Notes under the pieces: model-generated | What the model saw: only the letters and a program-made list of their open reading frames with translations | Database searches by the model: none | Told to the model about the DNA's origin: nothing | Part shown: positions 37,513-50,338 of the stretch, one piece after another | Layout: each line of letters opens with the position of its first letter | Position numbering within the stretch: the stretch's first letter is position 1 | Position numbers and translations under genes: made by a program | From: Paulownia fortunei | Taxonomy: Eukaryota; Streptophyta; Magnoliopsida; Lamiales; Paulowniaceae | Direction: 5' to 3' | Assembly (NCBI GenBank): GCA_019321725.1 | Contig: CM033124.1 | Coordinates: 5,952,001-6,016,000 of the forward strand | Length of the DNA: 64,000 nucleotides

Positions 37513-39625
37513 TGTGAGAGTAGTGCCCAGCGTGCTAAATAGTAGTTGTTATTATACTCTTGTAAGATATTATCTTATTCAAAATATATAATAAAATGGC
37601 ACTTCTTTATTTATAATTGTCTTTTAATCAATTAGATAAAGTCCTTATACCATATTTAGTTATGGGGTATAATTGCACTGATGGCGATCATGAAATATAT
37701 CACTATGACTTTAGTTTTAAATAAGTTACAAGTTGAGGGTTAATCGAGATGGATCATGCTCATGTCATGTTGAGATACCACAGAAGAAAAAATAGCAAAA
37801 TTAGCAACACGCATGCTCGAAAAGATGATGTTTTACTCCATAGACATCAACAAAGAGATACTAGTGCATGTGTGTTGGTGCTTATCAGAGAACAAGTACA
37901 TCGAATAGGCCCATTGAAAATTCTCAATTAGAAACATTATTTGTCGAATGAGAATTTTCTTGTTACAATAGTGCAATAATTATACCTTAGACTTGAGCCA
38001 CCATGTTAACCTTGTACATAATATGTTGCACTTTGATGTATTTCCTGATTGCTTAACAATCATAATAAAAATATGTTGAGTGTAATATCTTCGTGTACGA
38101 AAGTTAATGAGTAACCAATAAAGGATTCATCACCTATCTAGAATGATGGGTAAATCTCTTATTCATAGTCCTTGACTCTGAAGACCTTGGTCAAGGTAAG
38201 ATGAATATGATTCATCAAAGAGTCAATGAGACTTGAAATGTAATCATAGTTATTAAGTCAAATAAGATTTTGACTAATAATCTATGTCCTACACTTAATC
38301 AGGATGTTAGGAGACAAAAGGGGTATACTTGCATGGTACTCATAATAAAAAAAATAGGTTTGCTGCTAGGTAGTCATGCTAGGTGCTTCCTATGACGTGC
38401 GAGGTTCTTGGAATTAAGGAGATAATTTCAAGATGATTAATTAATTGAATTAATTTAAAAATAAAATATATATTCACTAACGTTGCACGCCTATGCTCGC
38501 TTAGTTGTGAATTTAGGGGGTCACATACAAATCAAGAAAGTCCACTTCAAATCTGAAGGTAATCCAAGAAGTTGGATTAAATTAATTAAAGAAGGTTAAT
38601 CAATTAAAATAAAATTAATTATAGAATTATATTAATTTATTCAAAAAGATTATTTCATTGGACAAGACTTAAGCGGGGTGAATTAATTAATTAATTAGAC
38701 CAATTAATTAAGATATAATAAATTAATTTAAGGGTTAAATTAATTTATTCAATTAAATATTTTTAATTTAATTAAGTGCCTAAATGAAATTAATTAAGTA
38801 ATTAATAAATTAATTAATTAAATTATGCTTATTTAATTTATGAGGATCAATTAAATGGACTTGATCAAATTAATTAAGTTCGAGCCCAAAGTTAATGGCC
38901 CGTATGAGAGGCCTACTAAACGTTTTGGTGAGCAGAATTTTAGTCTTTGATGGAAAGGGATGAAATAAGAAAGGGAGATTGAAACCTAAATGGATTAGGG
39001 TTTGGACAAGCTTATGCACAAAAACACAAGCGTAGGGGCCAATTTTTTCATTGTTGCCAGAGCAAGAATTCAACCCCCTTAGTAGACATAATATGAGTGA
39101 GAGATGTGGATATTGGTCGGATTTTAGAACCATGATCCAATTGGCATCCTCACAATTTGGATGGAATTAAAATTTCTAATTAACTGAAATTGTTGCTTAT
39201 GTAGAAAAGATATATATCTATAAATATCAAATCTCTATTATTATGGAATTAAAAAAAAAAATCACTATTCTCTCAAGTACTCTCTCATAATTTTTCTCTT
39301 ACACAAAATTCTTTTTATGTTATTCATTAGAGCATCATCATAGAACTCTAGAGATTTAAGGTGTCTAAAGACATGAATAATTGTATTAGTTATTCACCAA
39401 CTATAAGGGATACTCATAATTGATTTGAGGGAATGAATATTGAAAACATATTTGTGATTTGAACGAAGTGGGATTTGTAAGAAATGTGGATTAAAAATAC
39501 ATAACTTGACTCTATTGTTTTTAATTACACTCGATCCACTCAAATTATGTGATTATCTACTTATATGCATATCAATATGCGAATACATATTTTTTCCATG
39601 AGTTTCTTTTCCCATGTTTGGGACA
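37513..39625 (+). repeat. Diverged L-family LTR, apparently solo
   Basis: Starts TGTGAGAGTAGTGCCCAGCG, matching TGTTAGAGTAGTGTCCAGCG at 51307. It continues through the shared 'gagatactagtgcatg' (37855), 'cttgagccaccatgttaacc' (37994) and AATTAATT-rich (38440-38880) blocks. The tail is too diverged to place the end exactly; 39625 is the nearest fitting CA. It is the most diverged L copy here. No internal region is attached. Confidence 0.65.
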
Positions 39626-40968
39626 ATAAGATTTCGCAATTGCAATAGCCTAAAATAAGAGTTGTCTACATTGAACCGGATTGAGAATCCGCCAGTGGAT
39701 GATTCTTGTTTTAGACCACTCCAACCAACAGAAGGATTTTGGCTGTGATCTCAGCCTTTTCCAGAGATTTGACCACTAATGGGGCACGACGTTATGAGAA
39801 TACTGAAATGTGGGTGTCATTTGAGAGGAAAGGGGTGAGAGCACTAAGTTTTTAGTTTCTTTAGGGAAACATTTTTAATTTTTTCCTCGATTAAGAGCAT
39901 TGGAAATTGAATATAGCAGCAGCACCGCAGGTATGAGCGGTATGGCCATACATGCGTTAGTTTAATGGGTGAGCTCGTATCAAGAACTTAGATGGGGCCA
40001 TACAACTCCTCAAAAGATGTGTCGGTTTAAGCCATATGCAAAACTCCACCAAAGCGCGAGTAAAATTTTCTGTCAGGAAACTGTTCTAATATGAGTTTTC
40101 GCACGTTCAAACTTTTGAACAATTTGGCCAAGTTTTCTCACGAATATTTAGAAGTTCGTCCTTAAGTACTCTCACAATTTGTTATCCAAAAAAACACTCA
40201 TTGACACGTACTCCAGCATGTGGTCGTTTTAAAGCTACATTTGTTATCAAAACGAAAAAACTCGTTGACATGTACTACAGCATGTGGTCGTTTTAAAGCT
40301 ACAATTATAGAATCTCACAGGAGTAAATTTCTTTATGTAACGATCCTGTAAAGATGAGCCAAGCTGGAAGTAATTGACCTGTACACTCACAGGCACATGA
40401 TATATATTGTTGATCCTACACTTGAGGCGAGAATCTATAGATTATTGTGAGAATATACATTAATTAGATCATGCACAAAACCGCAAGAAGACACCCATCA
40501 CCACATAGTGTTTCAAGCTCCAACACTAGGGTTCAAAATGCTCTTTCAAACCTGCAGATGACAAAGGACAATAGAATGCATAAAATGGCAGAAAAACTCC
40601 TTCGCAATGTGATATTGAATTAGCAGACTTATTTTCCAAGACTGACTTGGGAACTTTTCCTTTATGTTACACAGGAATACACATTCAAGTTCAACTACAC
40701 AGTTCCATGGCCTATGAAGCATAGCCTTAACTACTCATCATATGCAATCAAGACACACCGTCCAAAATTGCAACTCTTTTTGCCTTGCAAAATTTTGAAG
40801 GAAGCAAATATTAATAAAAAGCAGCAGAAATAGACTGCTGCACAGAAGCAGCTGATCCATCCAAATCATCAGCAATAGAAATACAACCATCAACAAAACT
40901 CAAGCTGCTAAGTATACTCTGTCTATAATGGCCTCTTTGTAAAACACAACAGATATCATTCAATACCT
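39626..40968. other. Unassigned single-copy DNA including the NUP1 3' flank
   Basis: Less AT-rich than the flanking repeats and with no match elsewhere in the window. No open frame of note. The right end (roughly 40550-40968) should contain the NUP1 3' UTR. A possible poly(A) signal variant AATAAG (minus) lies at 40629-40634, but no clear AATAAA was found, so the transcript end is not fixed. Confidence 0.5.
40178..40303. repeat. Two-copy tandem repeat, period ~62-64 bp
   Basis: 'tttgttatc' followed by 'catgtggtcgttttaaagct' occurs twice, starting at 40178 and 40240, with a few substitutions and a 2-bp indel. It lies downstream of NUP1. Confidence 0.85.
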
Positions 40969-42682
40969 TCACTTCTTCCTGTTCTTATTTCTATTAATTT
41001 TCACAAACTTTCGACCTGACTTGTCACCGCCACCACTGCCCAATGAGAAGCTGCCACCGGCATTGAATTCTAGACTACTTGATGCCTGAAATGGTGATGG
41101 GTTTTGAGGGGCAACTTGATTTGGTTGGCCACCAAATTGGAAGGGGTTGGCTTGCGATGGAGCTGTTGATCCAAACATGAAACCAGGGGGAGAAGGGGAG
41201 ACAGATGTTTGGCCAAATACAGGAACCGAAGGTGCGGTAGACTGCACTGGATCCTCAGCCATGCTGTCTTCAGCATTCATCTGATCATTATTCCCTGGAG
41301 AGGCTGCAAAACCAGAAGGGGGATTACCAAATACAGGCTGGGTAGGAGACGGGGATGGTGAACATAAGACAGAGTCAGAGGATGTAGTAAATGAAAAAAC
41401 AGGGCTCAATGAGGGACCCGTGAATGAATTAAAAACAACAGGTGCAGCATTTGTAGGAGCAGAGGATGTGGACGATGCACCAAAAGAAAATCCAGTAGAT
41501 GGGGAAGCAGAAGTGAGTGTGGAACCAAAAATAGAAGACTTGGGGCTTTGCCAACTGGAACCAAAGACATTAGGAGAACTGTTGCAGCTAACTGGGTTGA
41601 TTGCTGAGGAGGAAGCCGAAGAACCTCCGCCGAAATTAAATATACTAGAGGTACCACTGCTGAAAGAGCTAGCAGTATTAATTACTGAAGCAGAAACTGG
41701 AGAACTGCCGCCAAAACTGAACACCAGGGGAGTGGCACCACCGGTTGATCCAACTGAAATGGTTGAAGAAGAGGAATTGAAACCAAAACTAAACGTGCTA
41801 GGGGCAGCACCACTGCTGGAGCTAGCAGCACTGTCATCTGAAACAGCATTAGAACTCCCACCGAAGACTACACTGGATGTTGGCCCACTGCTAGGGATAA
41901 TTGCACCAGTATCTGATGAGGAAGTTGAAGAACTAAAACCGAAAGAAGTGTTTGGATTAAAGACTTGAGAATTGGACAAGGAAGAAACAAAAGGCGTGCT
42001 GCTATTCATAGTGAATGATCGTGACGCTGCAGATGAAATGGATTGAACAGATGGGCCTTGCGAAACAGTTCCAACACCAGACACAAAAGATTTACTCGCA
42101 CTATTGAAGAGAGAGCCCTGAAGATTATTTGCAGTTGAATAACTGACAGAACTGAGTCCAAAAGTGCTATTTCCAAAGCTTGCTGCCCCAAATGCTACAA
42201 CATTGGTAAGTGAGCTGCTAGAGCGGCCACAACTTGGATCTAACTCAGCTTTGGTTTTCAAATCTCCTCCTACTGGAATGATCATGGTTGACGCTGCCGA
42301 TACTGCACAGGATGTATCTACAGAAGCACCAAATTTGAAAACAGGTCCACCTAAAATTGAAGGTGTAGCAGCCGATCCAAAAATGCTGCCACTAGAGGTG
42401 GTCAAGGTACTGGTGCCAGTACAAGTTGGGACAAAGTTTGCAATACTATTCGAAGCGGTAAAAAGAAGACCACCTGTGGATTTCTTATTTGTATTATTAA
42501 AAGAAGCTGCAGTAAATGACCCAGCAGAAGGGCATGAAACAAGTTGCCCATTTGACGCAGCAGAAGGAACAGTATCAGATTTTCCTTTTGTATTTTCAGC
42601 CTTTAGAGGGTTCATATGACCACCTTCCTCTGACTCGGGAATTTTCACCAGAGGGCCAGTTGCAGCGGAAACATTGACCAAG
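40969..42682 (-). other. NUP1: NUP1 exon 8: FG-repeat domain in one exon
   Basis: The last exon encodes residues ~704-1274. FG motifs include FKFG, FSFG (three times), FNFG, FMFG, FQFG and several VFG/IFG, spaced by Ser/Thr/Ala/Gly-rich linkers with few charged residues until about residue 1190. GLFG motifs are absent. Such FxFG regions bind transport receptors in other nucleoporins. The Ser-rich codon bias produces long open frames on the opposite strand (41420-41968, 42164-42619), which are not genes. Confidence 0.9.
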
Positions 42683-45600
42683 CTGCACATGCAGTTAACA
42701 AAATTTAAGAGAGAATCTTGAAAACAGAAGTACGGCAGTTTGTTTATGAGTTTAGAATAACCATTGACCAGTACTTTTTTAAATATGGTTTCAAGTATTT
42801 CAGATTGTTAATCTTTCTAAAGTAGTTTGGAGTCTTAACTGAAGTTGGAGAACTCAAGTCTAGGTTTACTTCTCATTTGGGATACTTAATCCCAAGCCCA
42901 AGCATGCAAAGAGCATAAGACAGCTTGAATTCTCAAGAGAAGTCAGAGAACTCAAGAAGCCTTGGTTTACTTCTCATATGGGAGAATCAAATCCAAGCCC
43001 AAAAATTGCAGATGTCAAAAGACATAAACAACAAGATAAACAAAGCAGGAACATACAGAAGAATATTTCCAGAAAAAAGAAGACAATCAAATTCCTCAGT
43101 AAGAACTGCAGGTCATGGCTCTGGGAGAAAGAACGATAATTTTGAACCGTTGAAACCAAAATGCAGTTCCTAGCCAAATAACTTGCATGCAGTGACTAAC
43201 CTGCTGGAGCTTTCTGGTTTAGTTTCTGGCATTCTGCTGCTTGATTCCGAAGTCAAGGAAGGAAACTTGTCAGCAACTTTAGAGCTAAAGCTGAACAAGG
43301 GAGGAGGATTATTTGCTTCCTTAGGTTTGTCAAATGCAGCAACTGTTAATGGAAGAACAGCAGATTGGGCAGCCGCAGTTGCTTCTCCTAAAGCAGGGAA
43401 GGCAATGCCACTACTTCCTTCTCCCATCATGACAGCACCAGGACTACTGAGTTCACTTACTTTGCCTGATATAAGGCCCGAAAGTGACTTCACTTCTGGA
43501 TGGATTGTCGCTTTTACAAGTTTGGGTTCTTTAGCAGGTGAGAGCTTGCTGTCCGTGAGATGTGCCTCCATAGGTCCTCTCCCCTCAAAGAATGGTCTAG
43601 ATTCAAGCCCATCACAGCGTGGGTCATCATCCAGCTCCAATGAATCCTAGAAAAAGACAGCCATAAGAATGTACAGAGTTGCAAGTTCCATGTAGTAGAC
43701 ACAAAAGAAATGGGGAACTGCAGTCCATTAATTTTGGAGTGGGCAACTGGTACACGATATTATAATAAAATATGCAGCCCAAGGACATAACAGAAATAAG
43801 CACAGATAACTATCACCATCTATACATATAGCCTCAAAATGTACAAAAATGTAAACATAGTCTGGATACTGCAATAGACTACTCTGATATCAACAATTTT
43901 AAGCATTTCAAATAATATTTAAAGCAGAGCAAATAATGGCCAGAATAGATCATATTTTACACAAATAAATGGACACATCACCTTACCTCTTGTGCACTCA
44001 TTCTAAAAGCTCTCTTCTTTTGAGGAGGTTGAGATACACCTTTTTTTACAACAGAATTGGAAGTTCCGCTGCTGAGCCAAGAAGCTTTCGAGGACACCGC
44101 AGAATCATTGTTCATTACAGGATACCCCGTGTCAGAGGGGACAAAAGATTCTTGAGGGCCATTTTCTTCTAATTTTCCTTCCTCTTGAGAAGTAGAATCA
44201 CGAGCATCAGGTAAAGTGTGATCATCTTGGACATCCAGCAGCAACTTCGAGGAATCCACATCCTCCATGTTCCTAAGAGCCTGTCCACGAAGCATGGTTG
44301 GTGTCAATTTAAAAGGTGATTTCTCCCGCACAGCAACCAACTTGGACTTCGATAATTTTTCCTTTGGGGTCAACTTTTCAAGATGCTGCAATATTCTAGT
44401 AGCAACCTCACTGGACTTGGAAGGAACATGAGCATAACTTGTGCTTAGGACGCCATTATCAGCATTTTCCCCAACAGTTTTTGAGACATACTTTGGTTCA
44501 CCAATCAATGGAAGCTTCTGCTCTGAAGATACTAGCATAGCATCAGAATCAATTCCTGCTCCATCAGCAGTGTGAGGAATTCTAAGTGCAATTAGATTAG
44601 ATTTCTGTCTGATTCTCCGTATGGGACCAACAGATCCAACTTCATCATCTAAGACAGAACTCCTGCGTTTTAAGGTCTGAAATACAGAATAGTTAATATA
44701 AAATCATCTGAAGATAACATACATGAAAAGCAAGAATCTAAATTGTAAACATCAAAAATATTACAGATCTATATATACCATTGGTTTAGGCTCAAATCTT
44801 CCATCATGCTCCACTAAAGAACGAGATGCTGAGGACACTGTTAGTCTAGCATAACCATTATTATTAATTCCACTTCCCTGAAATTGACCATAATATGCAG
44901 AAAAAAATGAATCCAAGAAAGTACAAAAATTTCTTTTGCGGATATAATAACAAAGAAAAGAACCTTGAGAGTGGAAGTTGGATGAACCCTGGAATTCAGG
45001 GAACGAGACATGTTGTAAATAGCCGATCTGCCTTGAGATCTTGGGGTTATAAAGCCATTTTCTGGAGCACCAAGGCCGACATAAGTCTTTGTTGTCAATG
45101 ACATGATGGGTGATTTTGAGGCAAACCTCGTGTTACTAAGCAACCTGGTATCTTCCCTACTAACTTGACCATGCATCCCTAGAATTGACGGTGATACTTT
45201 TGAAGGTCTACTGCCCATGTAAGCTTTTGCAAGTTCAGCAGGAGAAGCAATACCATCCTCAAGGACCTGAAGGTATTTTTATCTGCTATATCAAACTGAT
45301 TCTACTATCTTGAAATATGAAGTTACTATACTATAACAGTTGACCAACAAAACACAACAGTGAGAAGTGTGCATGAGTGTGTGATGTATGTGAAACACAG
45401 AGTTATCTTACGTTTGAATTGAAAACAGGAGTTGACATAACTCCATGAGATCTGTCCCCTTCATTTCTGTTTTCTTCTAATTGACTACTTGAAAAGTGTT
45501 GATTCCTTCCAAAATCCAATGCTGTCTCTTCATTTCTTTTTCCATCATCCCTAAGAGACACTTCTCCAGCTCTTGATTGCAATAGTTCTGTCAGATGGTC

Positions 45601-48600
45601 AATCTCAGACCTGCCAATGGTTCATTTAATAAACCAATTTCATAAGCAATGCAAATACAAAAACAAAAAGATAATTTGAGCACCTACAGCACATAATGAA
45701 ACTTTGCTCCTACAGTTACTTTACTAATCAAATGTCGAAATTGGGGAATTCATACTATAAATTTAAATACTGTCTTTAAAGAAAGTTGATTCACTGAACT
45801 ACCAAATTATAAAGAGTTACAACTGTGACATGTGACACTAATAAACTAGTATGTCTTATTAAAGCACCAAGAAAAACTTCCAATTGGTTAATGACAATGT
45901 TATACACCAGCTGTTGAATGTCAAGAAAAAATCATAAATGTTTAGGAGAGGAATTATAAGATACTAATACAGTTTTCACCAGATACAAGAAATGCATGCA
46001 AATGCAAAATAAATATAAAGGGTAACCATTAGTCAAACAAGCGAGTAAAAACTTGAAGACATCTGCAAGGGTGTTGGGAAAGAAAGTTGATCAGGAAAAA
46101 CCATGACACAGACATGAAGAAGAAAGGACGTAGTGGAAGATCAGACTACTGCTGAAAGAATGTAGAGGAAAATCAGACCAACTGCTGGTAACAAGAGCAC
46201 AGCCCAAAATCATGGGTGTATGCAAAATTTAAGCACACATGCAATCTTGTAACAAGCAGCTAGGAAGGTTAGACCATGAAAATAGCCTAACCATAAGGGA
46301 TGGAGATACATGCTCATCACTAACAATATGTTATGTTAAAACCTTACCTGGTGAAGGTCTTTTGCTTCAGCAATTGCTCAAGCTCAGAGATTCCATTGCT
46401 GCTAGAACTATTTATTGGCTGGCTGCATTCACCTCCTGCAGGCTCTTGTGCACAATATTGATTCTTCAACCATTAAAGAAAACATAAAGATTAACCCACT
46501 CTTGCCAAATATAAGGACCAGACATGTTCTCTAAATATGGCATTCAAGTAATTGAGATAGTAAAATATAGTCCATTAAGTTTGCATTATATACGCATGTA
46601 CATGTATGTATATAATGTAAGTGTGTTTATATACGTGTGTTTTTGTGTGTGTGCGTGTGTGTGTGTGTGTGAGTATAAATCTTAAGTTCATGCATCTAAC
46701 ATGGTACCAATACTTTCATTTCTTAGAGAGTGGACACAATAAGAACTTAAAATGCTTAGTTTCAGTAAGGAAGATCATGGTACTAAAAATATGCATAGAA
46801 AATGGCATCTAGAGCCACTACTGACAAGTAAAAGTTTTAGCTACCACTCCATTATACAATTCACACACCTCACAGGAAAAGTCCAACCACAAGAGCCTGC
46901 AAACGAGTCTTTTGCACGACATTAAATGTTTGATAATCTTACATCTCTTAAGAGATATTCTCTGATAGCTTGTGAGGAGTCAAATAGAAAAACATATAGG
47001 TCACAGAACTTCATAGATCTAGACTTCTTGCAAAACTGCATCCAATAGAACTCACCAGACACCTAAAGCTTCATCAGATCAACACACAGAAGTCCATTTT
47101 CCTAAATTGCCAACTTAGATATTTTACGCTAACCGGTAAAAAAGACTCTGCATTTCTCATCCTCTCCAAATGAATAAAATGAAAAACATACATATCTAGT
47201 GCTTACATATGAATTTAACTAAGCATTCCTGAAAACATGGTGAAAACATATAATGAAGATAAGATAAACTAAACATTCGTGTAAAAAAACTTTCCAAGTG
47301 CAGTTTCATATTCAACAGACTATTGGGATTCTGGGAGAAGCAAGAACAAGAAACAGTAATAAGCTTGCTTTCCAAGAGTTTTCTGTTGTAAAGTTATGTC
47401 AGCAGATTAGATTTTTTGGATAGACTTCCATCTATGAAGTGTAGCACCAGTATCATCTGAAACATGTTTGGTTGACAGAGAATAGAGATCAGAGGGCTAT
47501 CCATTTATGTTATTCCTTCCATTTTTATCTGTAATGTGCGTATTCTCCTTTTTAATAAATCTGTTTCCACCATATCAACTTCACTTCTAACATCCCCCCC
47601 TCCCCCCCATTTTTTTCACACCACCCTCCCAAATCGTCTCCTAAACTCTTCTGAAAAGATTGACCATATTCTGAATGCTAATCCAGAATTCATGCAATTC
47701 TTCAAAGTAAAAATTTAAGTAACAAGTGAAATGAGCCTTTCCACTCATCCACCCTTTCCTCGTTGCTGCATATATAGATACATGCACCTAGATACAGACA
47801 TGTACTCCATCTCCCCATTCAAATGTCCCTAATGTTGCCCTGAAGATAGATCCTCGGACATGAAAATATATCGCCTCCCAGTCAACATTTTCAACACCCT
47901 ATACGTTTTATAAATATAGAAACCTGGTTTACTCATTGCGTTAAAAAGCATCTAGCTTTTGCACAATTTAAATTCAGAAAAACAATGAACTTATGGTAAT
48001 GAATAACAACACTGTGCAAAATTTAATAGCTGACGACCAAATAATTTTTACTCTAAATGGGAAAATTAAATATGGCCCATGATTGCATGTCCAGATGCAA
48101 TATTTTAGAATGAAATACAAGATATTTCACATTCATGGCGTTGCTGGTAAAAACCATGTAAAGGAAAAAACTTTGTTCATTCAAAATCATGTCATTGAAT
48201 GGATATCTATGTATCCATCCAAGAACACCGCAGCACTATTAGATGACTGACTAGTAGCTGACCCCAACCAAGCAACCCAAAAAGAAGGGAAAGGAGGAAG
48301 GAGGAGGAGGATAAGATGAAGCAACACTCCAACCATCTCTCAACTGTCTATATCTGCTGTTAAAATGAACTTGTAAAAGATAGCCCTCAAAACAGGCACA
48401 GCGCATAAAAAGTCCCACCCAAGTCCCATAAGAAGATACAATCAAAGACTATTAAAATCAGAACTTCTACAGACAGAGGAAATCCGTAATGCATCCAGGA
48501 TGTATCACTGCACGTATGGCAAATAAGAAAGTGAAGAGAAAACGACAACACAGAAACAAACAATATTCTCCCAAGAATAATATGACAGGTGTCCCGACGT

Positions 48601-50283
48601 GTGCTCAACCTCTCACGTGATCATAAAAATTAAAGAAACACCTAACAGCACATCCCCACGCGTGCAACACATGTCTGGGTGTATCAGTGTTCAAAAAGGT
48701 TATACACATGGACACTCTACACCAGTTACAACCTGCATTTCCAGAATGGCATGTTTATCTGTTCCACCATCACAAAATCACTCCCAGAGCTTCAATTAAC
48801 TAAAATTGCCATTTTCCATATTAGTTCCCTTAGTCAGCACAGGCACATAAAAACACTTCTAAGCAAAAAATAAGCACCTGCCAAATTTACTTCTACACTA
48901 GTAGCATCTACCCAGCACTTGCAACAAGATATAGTTTTAAACAAACTCAGATTACCGTAGAAACTGGCAACTGAACCCTCCTCTTCTGTTCTTCAAACTT
49001 TATCAACTTAGTAAATAAATAAACAGTACAGACAATCCACTAAAGCTGACTATACCAATATAACACAGCTCAACCCTATAATTGAACATGATGATTATAA
49101 CATATCAACTATGAGGAAAGGAAAATAATCCACAGAAAATGAAGCTTGAAAACAAAGAAACACGTATACTTAAGCTTACATTTGGAACTGTCTCTGGAAG
49201 TCCATCACTCAAGCCATGGTTTAACTCTGCTTACATCAGAAGATGTGTTTCATCAATAAAATACCCCAGAGACTAGGTTAAGTACATCATAGACCTTGGG
49301 GACTATCCTGCCTCAAAGCACCCACTGTTTATAAAAACAAATGCTACTAAAGCATGAAATGCATTATGGCAGCTACACTGAACACTAAAAATTCACATAA
49401 TAGCCAAAAGACGTGCAAGATTGCCCTACTAATTAAATGCCCACCAAACACAAAAGAAAGAAGGAAAAACAAAGATCCAGTCTTTTCTTCTGAAAAGACA
49501 CAAGTGCAGCAGTTAAGCTTCAGACTGAACTACCTTTAAGATTGCATGTACAAATAACTAGAAAAGCAATAAATGAACAAGTAGAAACCAGATGAACCAA
49601 GCCGATGGACTCTAACTAGAAAAGTAAATGCTTGTGCCTAGCAAAGACATTTTCAGTTACACATCAATCATTGACCAAACCCATAAAAACCAAGTCTCAA
49701 ACACACAAGAATTATCTAATCCCAACAAAAAATTTGAAAAAATAACCTAGTATTAAACTAATACATAAATCAACACCAAATTCGTCAAAGAAATAAAACT
49801 ACTTGCCAACACATCCTAAAGCTCAACAACTGCCCAAACCAAAACAAGAATCCAATTCAAAAACTGTTTACTTTGAACATAATACGTCACATATAACGCA
49901 AACACTTAAAAAGGTGGCTGAAATTAAAACTAACAAAAATACCAAAACGTAAAATAACTAAAAAGGGAAAATTTTCCGCTAAAAGATAATAAATAACCTG
50001 GTGTCTGTGGAGGCGGCAGTGGGGGGAGGCGTTTGCGAAAGACGGTTGAGAATAAGCGGTGGGCCCCATAGTATATAAGCTTAGAGGCGGGGTCGACCAC
50101 CAACTTCGTCAACCAGCTACCACTGTTGTCGTTCCCGCGGAAGGCGGCGGGGGGGCGATCGTACGGAGTCGTAGGCCTGCGCAAAGGCTTTTTGCGGAAC
50201 TTCCCTCCCGTTCCTCCTCCACCGTAAGAAGAGGTAGTGGTGGTGGTTTTGGCAGTGGCTCCGCCTTCTTCTGCCGTCGCCAT
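40969..50283 (-). CDS. NUP1: Nuclear pore complex protein NUP1 (NUP136), FG-repeat nuclear-basket nucleoporin
   Basis: Eight coding exons on the minus strand: 50283-49998, 46435-46348, 45610-45412, 45266-44964, 44877-44779, 44676-43987, 43646-43201 and 42682-40969. All seven introns are GT-AG and phases agree, giving 3825 nt and 1274 residues, near the ~1300 of Arabidopsis NUP1. The N-terminus has the family's GTGGKFRK and TPYDRP motifs, then residues 56-86 (SWLTKLVVDPASKLI...FRKRL), a candidate amphipathic membrane-associated helix followed by basic residues. Residues ~111-138 form the conserved block around ISELEQLLKQKTFTRSEID. The middle is polar, with a basic PPQKKRAFRMSA motif near 545. 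Exon 8 carries about 17 FG dipeptides, seven of them FxFG, and a basic tail (GRKFVKINRNKNRKK). In the family it lines the nuclear basket and supports nucleocytoplasmic transport and mRNA export; this is inferred by homology. No stop or frameshift is seen, so it is probably functional. A small extra non-coding exon cannot be excluded. Confidence 0.93.
42849..43023. repeat. Degenerate ~98-bp tandem repeat in NUP1 intron 7
   Basis: 'gagaactcaag' ... 'ggtttacttctcat.tggga' ... 'aatc.caagccca' ... 'aaagac' occurs twice, starting at about 42849 and 42947, with many substitutions. It is entirely intronic. Confidence 0.75.
46436..49997 (-). other. NUP1: NUP1 intron 1 (3.56 kb)
   Basis: The donor is CAG|GTTATT at 49998/49997. 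The acceptor is CCTGCAG|GAGGTG at 46436/46435, chosen because it alone restores the frame; an AG about 30 bp upstream would shift it. The intron is AT-rich, with a TG microsatellite (46621-46672) and a C-run followed by a T-run (47594-47617). No internal gene or transposon fragment was recognised, which is notable given the surroundings. Confidence 0.85.
46621..46672. repeat. (TG)n microsatellite
   Basis: An imperfect TG/GT run of about 52 bp in NUP1 intron 1, interrupted by TTTAT, AC and C. Likely length-polymorphic. Confidence 0.9.
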
Positions 50284-50329
50284 TTGATTTCGAAAGTTCG
50301 CGCAGTAGAGAAAACGGAGAAGGCGAATA

Positions 50330-50338
50330 TTAGGGTTT
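50330..50338 (-). promoter_or_regulatory. Telo-box in NUP1 5' leader or core promoter
   Basis: The minus strand reads AAACCCTAA, 47 bp upstream of the NUP1 ATG. Telo-boxes are common near transcription starts of plant housekeeping and translation-related genes. The adjoining AT-rich stretch (50370-50395) could hold the core promoter. The transcription start itself is not determined. Confidence 0.55.

Noticed and set aside
41420..42619. Long open frames of 182 and 151 residues on the plus strand opposite NUP1 exon 8
   Set aside because: They are by-products of the Ser/Ala/Gly-rich codon composition of the FG domain. Their translations (Glu/Leu/Pro-rich) match no family.
43183..43650. 155-residue plus-strand open frame
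   Set aside because: It lies antisense to NUP1 exon 7 and has no domain resemblance. The minus-strand exon has splice sites and a matching frame.
49930..49997. Extension of NUP1 exon 1 past 49998
   Set aside because: The open frame continues 22 codons, but CAG|GTTATT at 49998 is a good donor and the next residues are unlike the family. Splicing restores the conserved block in exon 2.
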